Below, in pieces: positions 20,801 to 31,217 of a DNA stretch of 64,000 nucleotides (positions are counted from its first letter, which is position 1; each line of letters starts with the position of its first letter). This DNA is from Cladophialophora immunda. Lineage: Eukaryota; Ascomycota; Eurotiomycetes; Chaetothyriales; Herpotrichiellaceae. Both the position numbers and the translations under genes were made by a program. Below the pieces are notes generated by a model. That model made no database searches. It saw only the letters and a program-made list of their open reading frames with translations, and had not been told where the DNA came from. The DNA lies in NCBI RefSeq assembly GCF_000835495.1, contig NW_015622545.1:1938777-2002776 (forward strand). Reading direction: 5' to 3'.

Positions 20801-22729
20801 ATGGCTGAATCTGCAGAGGCAAGTAAGAGCTTGCCGGAGCGTGTCAAGGAGCAGGTCGAAAATGTCATATCGGACAAGAAGCCCAAGAAAGAAAAGGCGC
20901 CCAAGCAGCCCAAGCCACCCAAAGAGGCAAAGCCACCAACAGAGAAGCCTGTAAAACCTGCAAAACCCGCAAATTCTGCCCCATCAGCACCGGCCGACCC
21001 AGATGCCATGTTCAAAGAAGGCTGGTTGGCGGCAGTCCGGAAGGAACGACCAGCAGATGAACCAGTAGTCACACGATTTCCCCCCGAGCCGAATGGCTAT
21101 CTCCATATCGGCCACAGCAAAGCTATTGCGATCAATTTCGGATTCGCCAGATTCCATGGTGGAAAGTGCAATCTGCGGTACGATGACACAAACCCCGAAG
21201 CGGAAGAAGAAATCTATTTCACTGCCATTGAAGATATTGTGCGCTGGTTAGGTTTCAGCCCCGCTTTGATCACCTACTCCAGCGACTTTTTCGATCGGTT
21301 GTACGAGTTGGCCGAGAAGCTCATCACCCTGGACGGCGCATATGTATGCCACTGTACCGACGAGGAGCTCAAAGACCAGCGAGGCGGCACGGATCCGAAG
21401 AACAAGCATGAGAGATACGCTTGCCCTCATCGAAATCGGCCAATTGAAGAATCACTTGCCGAGTTTCGAGCGATGAGAGATGGCAAATACAAGCCCAAGG
21501 AAGCATTTCTGCGGATGAAGCAAGATCTTTCGGACGGCAACCCTCAGATGTGGGATTTAGTTGCCTACCGTGTCCTTGAGAAGCCACATCATCGGACAGG
21601 CGACAAATGGAGAATCTATCCTACTTACGACTTCACTCACTGTCTGTGCGATAGTTTCGAGGGCATTACCCATTCGCTATGCACGACTGAATTTATTCTA
21701 TCTCGAGTATCATACGAGTGGCTCAACAATAAGGTCGATGTTCCCCACAAGCCAATGCAGAGAGAGTACGGTCGATTGAATGTCACGGGCACTGTCTTGT
21801 CGAAACGAAAAATCAAAAAGCTGGTGGACGAGAAGATTGTGGCCGGCTGGGATGACCCCAGATTATACACTCTGGTTGCCCTGCGTAGGAGAGGGGTTCC
21901 TCCCGGTGCTATCCTATCCTTTGTCAGCGAGCTTGGGGTTACGACGGCTACTATCAACATTCAGATTGTGCGATTTGAACAGTCGATCCGCAAGTATCTG
22001 GAAATGACAGTGCCTCGTCTTATGCTTGTTCTCGATCCCATCCCTGTCATTATCGATGATCTGCCCGACGATCACTACGAGGAGATTGAAAATGCCTTTG
22101 GCCCGAAGGACGTCAACATGGGCTCGCACAAGTTGCCCTTCACAAAAAGGGTCTATATTGAGCGGGACGACTTTAGAGAGGTGGACAGCAAAGACTTCTT
22201 CCGGATGGCACCCGGGAAGCCTGTAGGCCTATTGAAGGTTCCTTATCCCGTCATTGCAACAAGCTTCAAGAAGGATGACGCCACCGGTCTGGTCACTGAG
22301 ATACATGCCAAGTATGACAAGCCAGCAGAAGGCGAGAAAGTCAAGAAGCCCAAGGCCTACATCCACTGGGTCGCCGATGCTCCGGAACATGGCTCACCAA
22401 TCAGATGTGAAGTCCGCGTCTTCAACCCTCTCTTCAAGTCCGACAATCCAGATGCCGTAGAGCCGAGCTTTATGGCAGACATACGAGAAGACAGTCTCAA
22501 AGTGTACCCGAATGCTATGGCAGAAGTCGGATTGAAAGAGATCCGGGGCCGAGCTCCATGGCCAGAGGAAGCTGGAGAGAAGAAGGACAAATGTGGGTTT
22601 GAATCAGTGAGGTTCCAGGCTATGCGCACGGGATACTTCTGTATGGACAAAGATACCGACGATGCTACAGGGAAGATTGTCCTCAATCGGATCGTCAGTC
22701 TGAAGGAGGATGCTGGCAAGAGTGCATGA
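20801..22729 (+). CDS. gln4: Glutaminyl-tRNA synthetase, cytosolic
   Basis: Class I synthetase that charges tRNA-Gln with glutamine. Single exon, 642 aa. A Lys/Pro/Ala-rich N-terminal extension (about 1-70) stands in for the longer appended domain of other eukaryotic enzymes and may aid tRNA binding. The catalytic core starts [16 protein letters not shown] (HIGH motif near 101), then the [12 protein letters not shown] block; the KMSKS-equivalent is VLSKRK near 331, the usual form in GlnRS. The C-terminal anticodon-binding beta barrels cover about 390-630. GlnRS is separated from GluRS by the NLRYDDTNP and VLSKRK contexts. The lack of introns and shorter N-terminal domain are noteworthy but not alarming. 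Divergent with spf1. Confidence 0.96.
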   Translation: MAESAEASKSLPERVKEQVENVISDKKPKKEKAPKQPKPPKEAKPPTEKPVKPAKPANSAPSAPADPDAMFKEGWLAAVRKERPADEPVVTRFPPEPNGYLHIGHSKAIAINFGFARFHGGKCNLRYDDTNPEAEEEIYFTAIEDIVRWLGFSPALITYSSDFFDRLYELAEKLITLDGAYVCHCTDEELKDQRGGTDPKNKHERYACPHRNRPIEESLAEFRAMRDGKYKPKEAFLRMKQDLSDGNPQMWDLVAYRVLEKPHHRTGDKWRIYPTYDFTHCLCDSFEGITHSLCTTEFILSRVSYEWLNNKVDVPHKPMQREYGRLNVTGTVLSKRKIKKLVDEKIVAGWDDPRLYTLVALRRRGVPPGAILSFVSELGVTTATINIQIVRFEQSIRKYLEMTVPRLMLVLDPIPVIIDDLPDDHYEEIENAFGPKDVNMGSHKLPFTKRVYIERDDFREVDSKDFFRMAPGKPVGLLKVPYPVIATSFKKDDATGLVTEIHAKYDKPAEGEKVKKPKAYIHWVADAPEHGSPIRCEVRVFNPLFKSDNPDAVEPSFMADIREDSLKVYPNAMAEVGLKEIRGRAPWPEEAGEKKDKCGFESVRFQAMRTGYFCMDKDTDDATGKIVLNRIVSLKEDAGKSA

Positions 22730-23083
22730 TTGATGATGTATGACTGTTGGGATGGTTCTGGAGTTTGCACTCTTTACTGTGGCGAAGGGCCTTGCAAGGG
22801 ACCGTGGGGACCTAAGGACAGCTTGTGACAGATAGGTGCGGCAAGTTCACGGAATAGAAATCTGGGAAATACCAAATGATATGAAGACCATGAGTCTTGT
22901 CTCCTGACCTGGCTGGTCAACTTCGCCCTCACCGTTATACGCACGGCCGAATGACTAAGCAGCCCGGCCGCATTTTATTCTGTCTCTCCGCCTCCCTCCG
23001 CAGAGTAGCGTCCTCGAGATTCCGCCCCTCTATTGCTGCCAACTCCCAGTCAGGTCGCTTGATGGAAGCCCGACAACAGTGCA
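22730..23083. other. Intergenic, promoter region of vac1
   Basis: 354 bp between tandem genes; CT-rich near 22980-23020. No reading frame of interest. Confidence 0.45.
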
Positions 23084-25307
23084 ATGTCACGGCGCACTAT
23101 CGGCGGCGGAAGGGTTCTGGGAAGTAGCAGAACTCTTGGGCCTCCCGCTCCTCCTCCAAAGTCTACGTCGCCTCTCCCCAGTCATGTTCTATCTCCCTCC
23201 GACTCGAGCCTGTCCCTGAATACCTCTGAGAGCGGCACTTCGACCCCTCCGTCGTCTGATCCCCAAGACATCGTCTCGCGAGTATCACTCGACCATGGTG
23301 CACCCGATCTATCTACGGCGGCGGCGGCGGCTGCAACAGACCGCTTGGTCTGTCCCATCTGCAACGAGGAAATGGTCACCTTACTACAACTGAACAGGCA
23401 CCTGGACGATGTGCATGAAGAGATTGAAGAAGAGCAGCAAGATGAGGTCAAAGATTGGTTCAAACAACAAATGGTGAAGGCGAAGAGATTCCAGCCGTTG
23501 GCGGTGCTGAACCAGAAACTCAAGGGGTTGGATGTCTTTGAGTCGAACCACGACATCGTCCGAAGCAGTACGCCAACACCCAGGAGTGAGTCCGTCTCGA
23601 GAGAGCCCAGGGACTCTCCTGCTCCGCCGTTGCCTCCAAAGCCCCCGCAGTCAGTCCTCGATCCGGACGACATCATCACGAAGCAACACTGGCAGAGGCG
23701 GACGGCTTACGATGTGTGCTCCGATCCAACATGCGAGAAGAGGCTGGGTACCGCTGTGGGAGCCGTCAACTGTCGACATTGCGGCAAGCTCTTCTGCGAA
23801 GAGCATACAATGTATCAGATGAAGCTGTCTAGATCTGCACAACATGAGCCTGTCCGAGGGCTCTGGTATCGAGTATGCGAGACGTGCTACAAAAGCCGTG
23901 AGGGTTACATGGACAGGCATGGTCTAGAAAGAGACAGAATGGGAGAGTTTGAAAGTGTCAGACGAAGCAAGCTCAGTCATAAAGAGATGGAGGTGTCTAG
24001 GCTGGAGAAAAGGCTGTCCAGGTTGACGCAAATACTTGCCAACCCACCAGACGAGATCCCGCAGCCAACTCATAACAAGAGATGGTCATTAACCTGGGTC
24101 CCAACCGATCCCCGAAAAACTCTGGAGCAAAGCATCGTGCCCTGGCAGAATGACGCTGACGTTCAAAGATGTCCGTACTGCCAGCAAGACTTCAGCCAGT
24201 ACTCTTTCCGCCGACATCACTGCAGGACATGTGGGAAGGTCGTCTGCGGAGATGCTGCTACTGGATGTTCGACGGTCATCGGCCTCGATGTTGCTACGAG
24301 TATGTTGGCCCTTTCTACTTTGCTCTTCTTTTGACATACTGATATCAAAATTGACAGCTAACACCCACCTCACCATCACAGAAAAACCTGCGCCCAACGA
24401 TGTCGTCGCTGTGGACGTCCGCCTCTGCAAAGAGTGCAATCAAATGATCTTCTCCCGCAGGGACTTCCAAGCCTCCCTGACCTCGCCCTCCATCGAGGCG
24501 TTCACCCGATCGTACACTAATCTTCTTCAATTCGAACGGGGTATCCGGCTCCTGCTCCCCAAATTTCAGAAACTCCTCCAAGCCCTGCAAGACCCTGATC
24601 ATCCCCCAGCATCAAGTCAAATCACCGACGCCTCGCGAACACGCAAGCGACTGATGGACTCATTCACCCAATATGATACCGCAGCGCGACGTATACGGGA
24701 CATGCCCAGCCAGTCGCCGACACAATTAAAACTCCAGAAAGCCATATACCAGAACGCCACGCAGTTTCTGCATCTCCATATGCTCCCTCTAAAGTCGCTC
24801 CCGAAGGTGCTCAAGCACGCCACACCTCATGGCAGCAGCACAAAACCAGTTGACTTGCACAGCAACCCTAACCCTCGCGCTTCTTTGGCGATCTTGAATG
24901 GCTCCCGCCACGCAAGGAAAGACTCGTCGTCCGCCCTCAGCGTCGCGTCCTTCGCCACGTCCAACTCCGCACGGATCTCCGAACTCGAAGCCGAAGAAAA
25001 GTCCCTGCGCGAGCGGCTGATTGTGCTCGAAGAACAGAGATTCCTCGTGCAAGAAATGATCGCGGACGCGAATCGGCGCCGGAAATTCGACGAGGTGGCC
25101 GCCCTGGCGGGGAACGTGGAGGATTTATCCGCCGAGATCGACGCGGTGGGGAAACTGGTGGAAGGCGTCCGCGGAGAGTTTGAGGGCCTGTACACCGGCA
25201 CCGGCCTGGGGAGCGGCGTGAACAGTCCCCAGCGCAAGAATTCAGACCTCGGCGCCGCCGACAAGGGAGCAGGGATGGGGAAGATGAAGAGCGTTGAGAA
25301 TGGATGA
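23084..25307 (+). CDS. vac1: Vac1/Pep7, FYVE-domain endosomal tethering factor
   Basis: Rab5 (Vps21) and PI3P effector required for Golgi-to-endosome/vacuole traffic, related to Rabenosyn-5. Two exons: 23084-24299 and 24358-25307, with a 58-nt GT-AG intron, give 721 aa. An N-terminal Pro/Ser-rich region (1-80) leads to a C2H2 finger (CPICNEEMVTLLQLNRHLD, about 90-108). Two FYVE-type zinc domains follow: about 213-300 (VNCRHCGKLFCEEH) and about 360-470, the latter split by the intron (CPYCQQDFSQYSFRRHHC, then CKECN after splicing). The RRHHC core of the second domain is the canonical PI3P-binding motif; the first has a variant version. A C-terminal coiled coil (ELEAEEKSLRERL... and RRRKFDEVAALAGN) fits the Rab-binding region. 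The organisation C2H2-FYVE-FYVE-coiled coil is that of Vac1 orthologues, so assignment is secure. Confidence 0.95.
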
Positions 25308-25374
25308 AGTGGGGGAGAGAACACTGCGCTCACCCCAAGACCTATCTGCCTACCTATCTGCCTGCCTGGGTGTT

Positions 25375-25400
25375 TAGGTACCTAGATATCTAGGTATCTA
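25375..25400. repeat. 26-bp near-perfect palindrome
   Basis: The core CCTAGATATCTAGG (25381-25394) is a perfect palindrome; six more bases on each side (TAGGTA / TATCTA) pair with one mismatch. The same AGGTACCTAG unit recurs elsewhere in this gap. Confidence 0.8.
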
Positions 25401-25652
25401 CCTGCAGTGGTCGGGTGCTTGAAGCGAGGAAGCTTCCACTTCCGTGGTAGGGATTCCATCCCACGAACCGTAACGTTATAACGAGACTCTGTTTTTCCGC
25501 ACTTCGCGTCGTTGTGGTTTCCTCCACTCGGTCATGCTATACATAAGGAAGAGAAGGCATAGCATTCGAGAAGTGGCTATAATAGAACTGCATGAATCCG
25601 AATGGGAATCCCGATAACAATATTACGAGCTATTCATGACTGAAACGATGCG

Positions 25653-25715
25653 ATGGCGGTCCGCCATTTCGCTGCGTGGCGCTCGCTGATGACGTGGCGC
25701 AAACGCCACGCAGCG
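25653..25715. repeat. Cluster of inverted repeats able to form cruciforms
   Basis: ATGGCGG/CCGCCAT (25653-25667) flanks a single base. Directly after it, CGCTGCGTGGCG (25670-25681) and CGCCACGCAGCG (25704-25715) are perfect 12-bp arms 22 bases apart. Between them CGTGGCG and CGCCACG form a competing 7-bp hairpin with a 4-base loop. Confidence 0.85.
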
Positions 25716-26244
25716 TACCTCAGGTACCTCACACTGTACCAGGTAGTAACCCAACTACGAGTCTGGCCTCGTTATTGATGGGCATTTCATTTGAAACTCT
25801 GCCTTTCTTTGAGTCGTAGATTGTGCTCGGTAATTCCCACGGAAGTCTTACCGATGCCTAAACGGGAGAAAACGGGATCGCACATGTGGATTGGCGATCG
25901 ATTGGATCTTGTGGTGGAAGGGGATATGGCGTTTCCACGTGCCTGTCTGAATGGTTGCGACCCTATACGGAGTATATAGGTATGTACCTAGGTATCCTCC
26001 TCATTTGCTCGACTATTAGTACCTGCCTGACTGCCTGCCCGATGGTAGTCTTGGCTCGTGGCACTCGACCATCCATCTCCCCTCCTCCAAGATAAATCCA
26101 AGCAGTAGGTCAGGCCTTCTATCCCAAAAGGCGGACAGTACAGTCAAAACGCCCTAATCATGACCCAGCCGCCGCCGCTCTTATATCGCTTCACATCATG
26201 TCCTGTCATGTGCTGTCGTATCACGTCACACCGTCAATGGCCTG

Positions 26245-27726
26245 TCATGTCGTCGATGGCGCATCCCTGCCGTTCGCTTCACATCGCGCGTAGTCGATAA
26301 AAGCCAGCAGGAGATCCCTATTTGCACGTCGAACGCAGTTGTCGTTTTCTTCTCCGTCCCTGTCCGAGTCCGCTCCTGCGCCAGCCACCTCGGCGGCATG
26401 GACGGCTCGGGACTTGAATTTCACGCCCGAAGTGGCTGAGATGGTGTAGGCTTCGGTCGAGATTTTCGAGATTTTCATCATCACTGACGCCGGCGCCGCC
26501 TTCCCTCGTCGGGGATCGGCGGTGTTTGAGAGATCGTCGTCATTATTGTCGCTGTCGCTGTCGCTGTCATCATCACCCTTCTTATGATTGTCTTGTCCGT
26601 CCTTCTCGTAGAGAATAGGTAGGCCGAGACCCGACTTGGTCCGGATCCAGCCAGCCAGCGAACCCAAGAATGTTTTCCTGCACCCCCGGTGTCCCCCTCG
26701 CGAAGCTTCGGTGGGCATGTACCATGTAAGGAACGAGGTGGCTGGAACGGCGACGTGGAGAGACTTCAGACCCTTGGCCACGGGATGGGAGAAGGAGAAA
26801 GTGAGTTCGATTTTGCCGATGATGTTGCTGAAGTTTTGTAGGATGGCTTCTGAGCTGGTGTCACCGGCGTCGGGGAGAGAAGCGCGGATTGTGCCCAGAT
26901 ACTTTTCGAGGGTCGACTGCATCAGGCTTGACGACGGTTCAAAGGGATAAACGCCGGCGACCGCGAACGTGTCGCGGAGATAGGCCGTGAATGCTTTCAG
27001 CGCTGCGGTTGAAGACTTTGAGAGCAAAATCGCGCTCTCTTCTCTCGACTCTGTAGTGCGCTGGTATGTCATGGCAGCGATCCGCTTGCGCTTGGGGAGG
27101 TCGGATCCCAGGGAACGGGTGTATATCACGAACTGGAACGTGTCTTTCTCGTAGATAAGAGACACGGCAAGTCCTTTGAGTTGTGGGTGTTCGCCATCAC
27201 CACCACCATCCCCCCTTCCTCCTACTTTCCGCTTTCGCTTTTTCCCGACACGCAGCTCTAACCGCTGATTCTCCTCTTCGCCAGCGTCGATATTGTCCAG
27301 CCGCGTCCAGGCGCACTGTCTCAACCCCCCTAGTTTCTCTCTCTCCTCCTCATCCTCGTAGCGGGGGCGATCTCTGCTGAGAGACCTGCGAAATGCGTCG
27401 GCATGTGACGAGAGCCGTTCTCGTTGTTTATCTTCGTCTTCGCGCCTGCCTGAGGGTGGTCTCGAGACGAGAGCGGACAACGCGGCGGGGAGAGTCGGTA
27501 TGCTGAGCACAGGTGTGAGAGCGTCGTAGAGAGTGTCGTCCATCTTCCGCAAATGACGTGGCCAGAGAAAGCGCAGGCAAACATTGATTCTGGCATTGAT
27601 AAGACTGCGGGCTGTCGCTCGATTCTCGTGCACGAGTGATGCCAAACTGTAGGCGAGTCGCGTCGACGCCGAACGCGAAATCACGTGATCATGAAAGGGG
27701 CCCACTGGAACGATGGAGTCGTACAT
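26245..27726 (-). CDS. Putative kinetochore protein, CENP-L/Fta1-like
   Basis: Single-exon frame of 493 aa from the ATG at 27726, or 432 aa from 27543 (MDDTLYDALTPVL). I recognise no strong signature. Several segments suggest the fungal Fta1/CENP-L family of the constitutive centromere network: LLSKSSTAALKAFTAYLRDTF, a spaced LEKYLGTI helix, and IGKIELTFSFSHP leading to a beta-rich LKSLHVAVPATSF. Near the C-terminus is VMMKISKISTEAYTIS. These match in pattern only. CENP-L pairs with CENP-N and helps bind CENP-A chromatin. Acidic/Ser-Asp linkers (DDDSDSDSDNNDDD) and a Lys/Arg patch suggest a nuclear protein. The N-terminal 61 residues before MDDTL look protein-like too, so the start is uncertain. 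Treat the function as a hypothesis. Confidence 0.5.
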   Translation of the reverse strand: MYDSIVPVGPFHDHVISRSASTRLAYSLASLVHENRATARSLINARINVCLRFLWPRHLRKMDDTLYDALTPVLSIPTLPAALSALVSRPPSGRREDEDKQRERLSSHADAFRRSLSRDRPRYEDEEEREKLGGLRQCAWTRLDNIDAGEEENQRLELRVGKKRKRKVGGRGDGGGDGEHPQLKGLAVSLIYEKDTFQFVIYTRSLGSDLPKRKRIAAMTYQRTTESREESAILLSKSSTAALKAFTAYLRDTFAVAGVYPFEPSSSLMQSTLEKYLGTIRASLPDAGDTSSEAILQNFSNIIGKIELTFSFSHPVAKGLKSLHVAVPATSFLTWYMPTEASRGGHRGCRKTFLGSLAGWIRTKSGLGLPILYEKDGQDNHKKGDDDSDSDSDNNDDDLSNTADPRRGKAAPASVMMKISKISTEAYTISATSGVKFKSRAVHAAEVAGAGADSDRDGEENDNCVRRANRDLLLAFIDYARCEANGRDAPSTT

Positions 27727-27859
27727 GGTCGAAAGGTTCCTTCGACGACATCAATTGAAGCTCATGCAAGGCTAACAATATTCAGTTCTGCACTACTGAT
27801 ATCTTCCTGCATCTTTGAAGGCAAAACTTATATACAGCGGTTGTCAGCCATGCCTGCAT

Positions 27860-29007
27860 TTAACCCGATACCAGAATGCTCTGACCAGCCGCCTCCAGGG
27901 GAGCAGCCTCTTCACCAGACACCGGACTATTTCCTCCTCCATCGTTATCGACTTCGGCGAGATCAGGTAGCTCATCAATGACAGAAGTCAGCTGCTTAAG
28001 AAGGATCGGGGCAAATATCTGGCAGACTTGCAACGCAAGCTGCCCACAAGCCCTTCTATCAGCTTTTCTTTTGAACTTGATCAAGACAAAATTGTCCCGC
28101 CAATATGATGCGGTGTCTTGAGCGTCGATTTCGGGATAATGGACACTGACAACGGCATTGCTGTCGTCACTAAAGATCAAAAATCCTAGAGCTCTCTGAT
28201 GCACCTCTGAAACACGATTCGCTCTCCGATGGAGGTCGACAATGCCTCGGAGGGCAACTGACATGGCGTGCGCGACAGCTCGCTCTGCAATGTCACGTGC
28301 TGCAGTGCCACATTTGACAAAGCTAGTCAGGAAGGGGAACCAGATGTCTTTCCTTGCTGCGTAGTGGGATTGTGGAAGGGCTTGATGTTGAGTTTTCTTT
28401 TCTGGGCGTCCATGAAACTGGAGGGTTGGAATCCGTAGGTGTTGTCCGGCCGTGGGGGTGGCCCATAGAACGGCACGGCCTTCTTCCAGCTGAGGTCCAA
28501 AGATTCTGTGAGGACATCGGTATGTGTCGATTGTTGCATGGCCAACGGCGAGATAAGATCGAATAACTCAATGAAAACCCGAAGATCACAAAGGCCCCTT
28601 AGTCTCTCGCATTTCCTTGGCATTCCCTGTAAGAACTTGCGCTCGCTAGGGCTCATATGAAGTCCCCAGACAAGTTGTGAGCACATGTCCGAGTCGTCTT
28701 TATCGAGTCCAGCTGGTGAGGATCTGGCGAAGCTGCCCCTAGCCGCCAACTCATCAAGGTAGTTCGGGTCGTAGTGGCGTCTATACTTGCCTCTTCTTTT
28801 GCTCGATTTGTCGGGTAAAGGCGCTTCGGCCGGAAACTCTTCGTCATCGATGGAGAACTCGTACTCATCCTGGTGGCTGGGGTGACCTTGCAGCCAGCGC
28901 TCAACGATAGACGAGGCTGTGGGAGTGTGTGACTGAGCCCGTCGTTTGATTTGAGGTCGTTCGAGGGGGGAAGTCGCTTTTCGCTTCCGGTTCGAGGCAC
29001 CGGCCAT
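27860..29007 (-). pseudogene. DUF7924 family gene with a one-base frameshift
   Basis: Fungal DUF7924-type protein in two overlapping frames. The first (29007 to about 28350) starts MAGASNRKRKATSPLE and contains the family's VLTESLDLSWKKAVPF and PPPRPDNTYGFQPSSF blocks. At the AAA run at 28349-28351 it slips. In the other frame the family sequence continues as KDIWFPFLTSFVKCGTAARD, then MSVALRGIVDLHRRANR, down to a stop at 27860. Adding one A to the run would join both halves seamlessly; no GT-AG intron could do so. Expected length was about 380 aa. Family members usually show E-V-K within the FLTCEVKCG strand, reminiscent of PD-(D/E)xK nucleases; here it is F-V-K, so a key acidic residue may have been lost before the frameshift. 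Function of the family is unknown. Confidence 0.75.
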
Positions 29008-30155
29008 TGCGAACCAAAGGTGGCAGAGAATAAGAGTTTGTACGGAATATTGGCGTATAGCTAGCGGGTAGAAATGGAGAGCACCGAGTTAAATTCTAGC
29101 GGCGGCGGAAAAGCCAAGGACGATCAAGAGTCAAAAAGCTGGAGAGGGAAAAGGAGAGACGTGGCAGAAGGAAGATCGTCGAGAGGCGGGAGAAGGGGAA
29201 GCACGGGGGGAGGGAAAGAACAGGGCCGGAGACGGTGAACAGGGGAGCAGGAGAGGTTCCTCGTATTCCCAGGCACCTTGGGAACTCAGCTGCACGTGGT
29301 GACTTGTCACTTTGTAGGGGGTACGCAACTCATCGCGAAGGTTGTACTTTTGCCCTTCTACGACTCTCTCGAGAAGCATTTATAGTATTTAAAAGCAGAA
29401 ATGAGGCCCACCCGTGGCTACTACAAGTAAGTCTTAAACACCTCGGAAACGGATTAGCGTCGACCAAGCACACGCCCCACGGACTTAACACCTCTCTCGG
29501 AGATAACAATCTCCTGTGTCGACATCGATCGCTATGCCCATTCATCCCGTCCAGCTCTTTTCACAATGAGTGGACTGACTGGCTCGTCGGAGCAACATTG
29601 CTCCTTCGGAACCCCTGGGCTCGGCGAGTTTTGGATAAGCAGATGACGGGCCAGGGCCAAAACTTTGTCTGCACTTTGGCTGTCAACGAAGGCTGGCTCT
29701 TCGTCAACTCGCCGAGAGCTGTGGTTGTGGGATTTCCAAGCATCCAGGCAAACGAGAAGGCATAGTCCGGAGCTTGCCTGAACACACGGTAGGTCCAGCT
29801 CGGCACATTCCGTACCAAGCATCCTTTCGAAACGTGGAAGCTGGAGAGTCCGAGCCGCGGAGACGGTCGATCGCATCTCACCGACTTGAATGCAGGTCAT
29901 TTGGCCTGAACACAGACAGAATCTAGCTAGCAATCACATACAAGAGGGTGTGGCAAGGCAAGACATGTCCGAATCGCGTATATGTGAGCATATAGTATAA
30001 GTACGGGCCTTGCACGTCCCTCTCCTCCTCGCCGGAGCTCATCACACCACCATTGTCGATCAAAAGAAAAAGTCTTCTCACACCACTGCAAGTCGGAACT
30101 GGATTACACGCCCACAAACAACATCATACCGGCAGCACGCCCCCCCACGCGCATT
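29008..30155. other. Divergent intergenic region upstream of the MDR gene
   Basis: 1.15 kb between the DUF7924 pseudogene and the reductase gene. A TATA-like ATATAGTATAAG lies near 29990-30000, about 160 bp before the reductase ATG, followed by a CT-rich stretch. A 176-codon frame at 29235-29765 has no supporting features and I left it out. Confidence 0.45.
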
Positions 30156-31217
30156 ATGTCTACCAGTCACCAAGGCGCCGTTCTCCTCCAGAAGGGCGAA
30201 CGGCTCACTTTGCAGACGCTGGAAACGGCCCAGCCGGGCCCAAATGAACTGCTCGTCTCGGTCAACGCCATCGCGCTGAACCCAGTCGACTATTACATGC
30301 GGGACATGGGGATCTTCGTCAAGGACTACCCGGCAATCATTGGCTCCGACATCGCCGGCACGATCGAGGCTCTGGGTTCTTCTATCGCGTCGTCTTCGAC
30401 TTCTACGGCGGCGCAGTTCAAGCCCGGCACGCGCGTGCTGGGCTTCGCGCCGGCCTTCTTCTACCAAGGCGTGCCGCGCTACGGGGCGTTCCAGAAGAAA
30501 GTCATCGTGCCGGTCGAAAACGCGTGCGTGATTCCGGACACGCTGAGCTTCGTCGACGCTGCGACCCTCCCGATGGGCGTGGTCACGGCGTGGAGCGGCT
30601 GGACCAGCATCGGCCTACGCTACGACACCCGCTTCGCCGCGTCGGACAAGCAGGCCGTTCTGGTCTGGGGCGCGTCCAGCTCCGTGGGCGTGTGCGCCGT
30701 GCAGACGGCCAAGGCGCTCGGCTTCACCGTGTTCGCGACCTGCAGCCCCCGGCACCACGCGTACCTCCGCTCCCTCGGCGCGGACGACGTCTTTGACTAC
30801 AAAGCGCCCGGCGTGGTGCAGGACATCCTCGCCGCCGCCGCGAAGAAGCACGGCGGCGTGCTCTTGAAAACCGCATACCACGCCACCGGCGACATCCAGC
30901 CGTGCCTGGACGTGCTCGCGGCCTCCAGCACCGCGGAGAATAAGGGCAGGCTCGCCACCGCCGTGCCCGTCGGCCCGTCCACGCCGACGCACCCCAGCGT
31001 CGAGACCAAGTTCGTCATGGCCCCCGAAGGCTCCGGGACGGGTGGCAAGCACTTGGAGTTCGTGCTGCAGCAATGGCTAGCCCCGCGACTGGCGAATGGG
31101 GAATTCATCCCCGCCCCGCATGCGAGGGTCATGCCGGGTGGTCTGGCCGGCTTGAACGATGCGTTGGACGTGCTGAAGGCAGGGGTGAGTTGTCAGAAAC
31201 TCGTTCTGGAGGTTTGA
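30156..31217 (+). CDS. MDR-family zinc-type alcohol dehydrogenase / enoyl reductase
   Basis: Single-exon, 353-aa NAD(P)H-dependent oxidoreductase of the medium-chain dehydrogenase/reductase group. The GroES-like N-domain carries NAIALNPVDYYMRD and the PAIIGSDIAGTIEALG block (about residues 60-80). The Rossmann fold shows VWGASSSVGVCAVQTAK (about 173-190), a variant of the GxGxxG nucleotide loop, and the GADDVFDY segment after it. It lacks the structural-zinc Cys cluster and the usual catalytic Cys/His pair, so it resembles quinone or trans-acting enoyl reductases (as in fungal polyketide pathways) rather than classic zinc ADH. No polyketide synthase lies in this window, so a stand-alone role is likely. 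Strong GC bias at third positions, like the P450 and bZIP genes. TATA-like element upstream. Confidence 0.9.
   Translation: MSTSHQGAVLLQKGERLTLQTLETAQPGPNELLVSVNAIALNPVDYYMRDMGIFVKDYPAIIGSDIAGTIEALGSSIASSSTSTAAQFKPGTRVLGFAPAFFYQGVPRYGAFQKKVIVPVENACVIPDTLSFVDAATLPMGVVTAWSGWTSIGLRYDTRFAASDKQAVLVWGASSSVGVCAVQTAKALGFTVFATCSPRHHAYLRSLGADDVFDYKAPGVVQDILAAAAKKHGGVLLKTAYHATGDIQPCLDVLAASSTAENKGRLATAVPVGPSTPTHPSVETKFVMAPEGSGTGGKHLEFVLQQWLAPRLANGEFIPAPHARVMPGGLAGLNDALDVLKAGVSCQKLVLEV

Larger units (their letters stand above)
25308..26244. other. Palindrome-rich convergent intergenic region
   Basis: 940 bp between 3' ends of vac1 and the 26245 gene. It has repeated AGGTACCTAG-like units (about 25320-25400, 25720-25745, 25975-26000) and several perfect inverted repeats, listed separately. 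There is no open frame that looks coding. It could be a degenerate MITE-like element or only an AT/GC-skewed spacer. Confidence 0.5.

Noticed and set aside
29235..29765. 176-codon frame upstream of the reductase
   Set aside because: Basic, mixed composition, overlapped by other frames on the opposite strand, no motifs, and no splice or promoter support.
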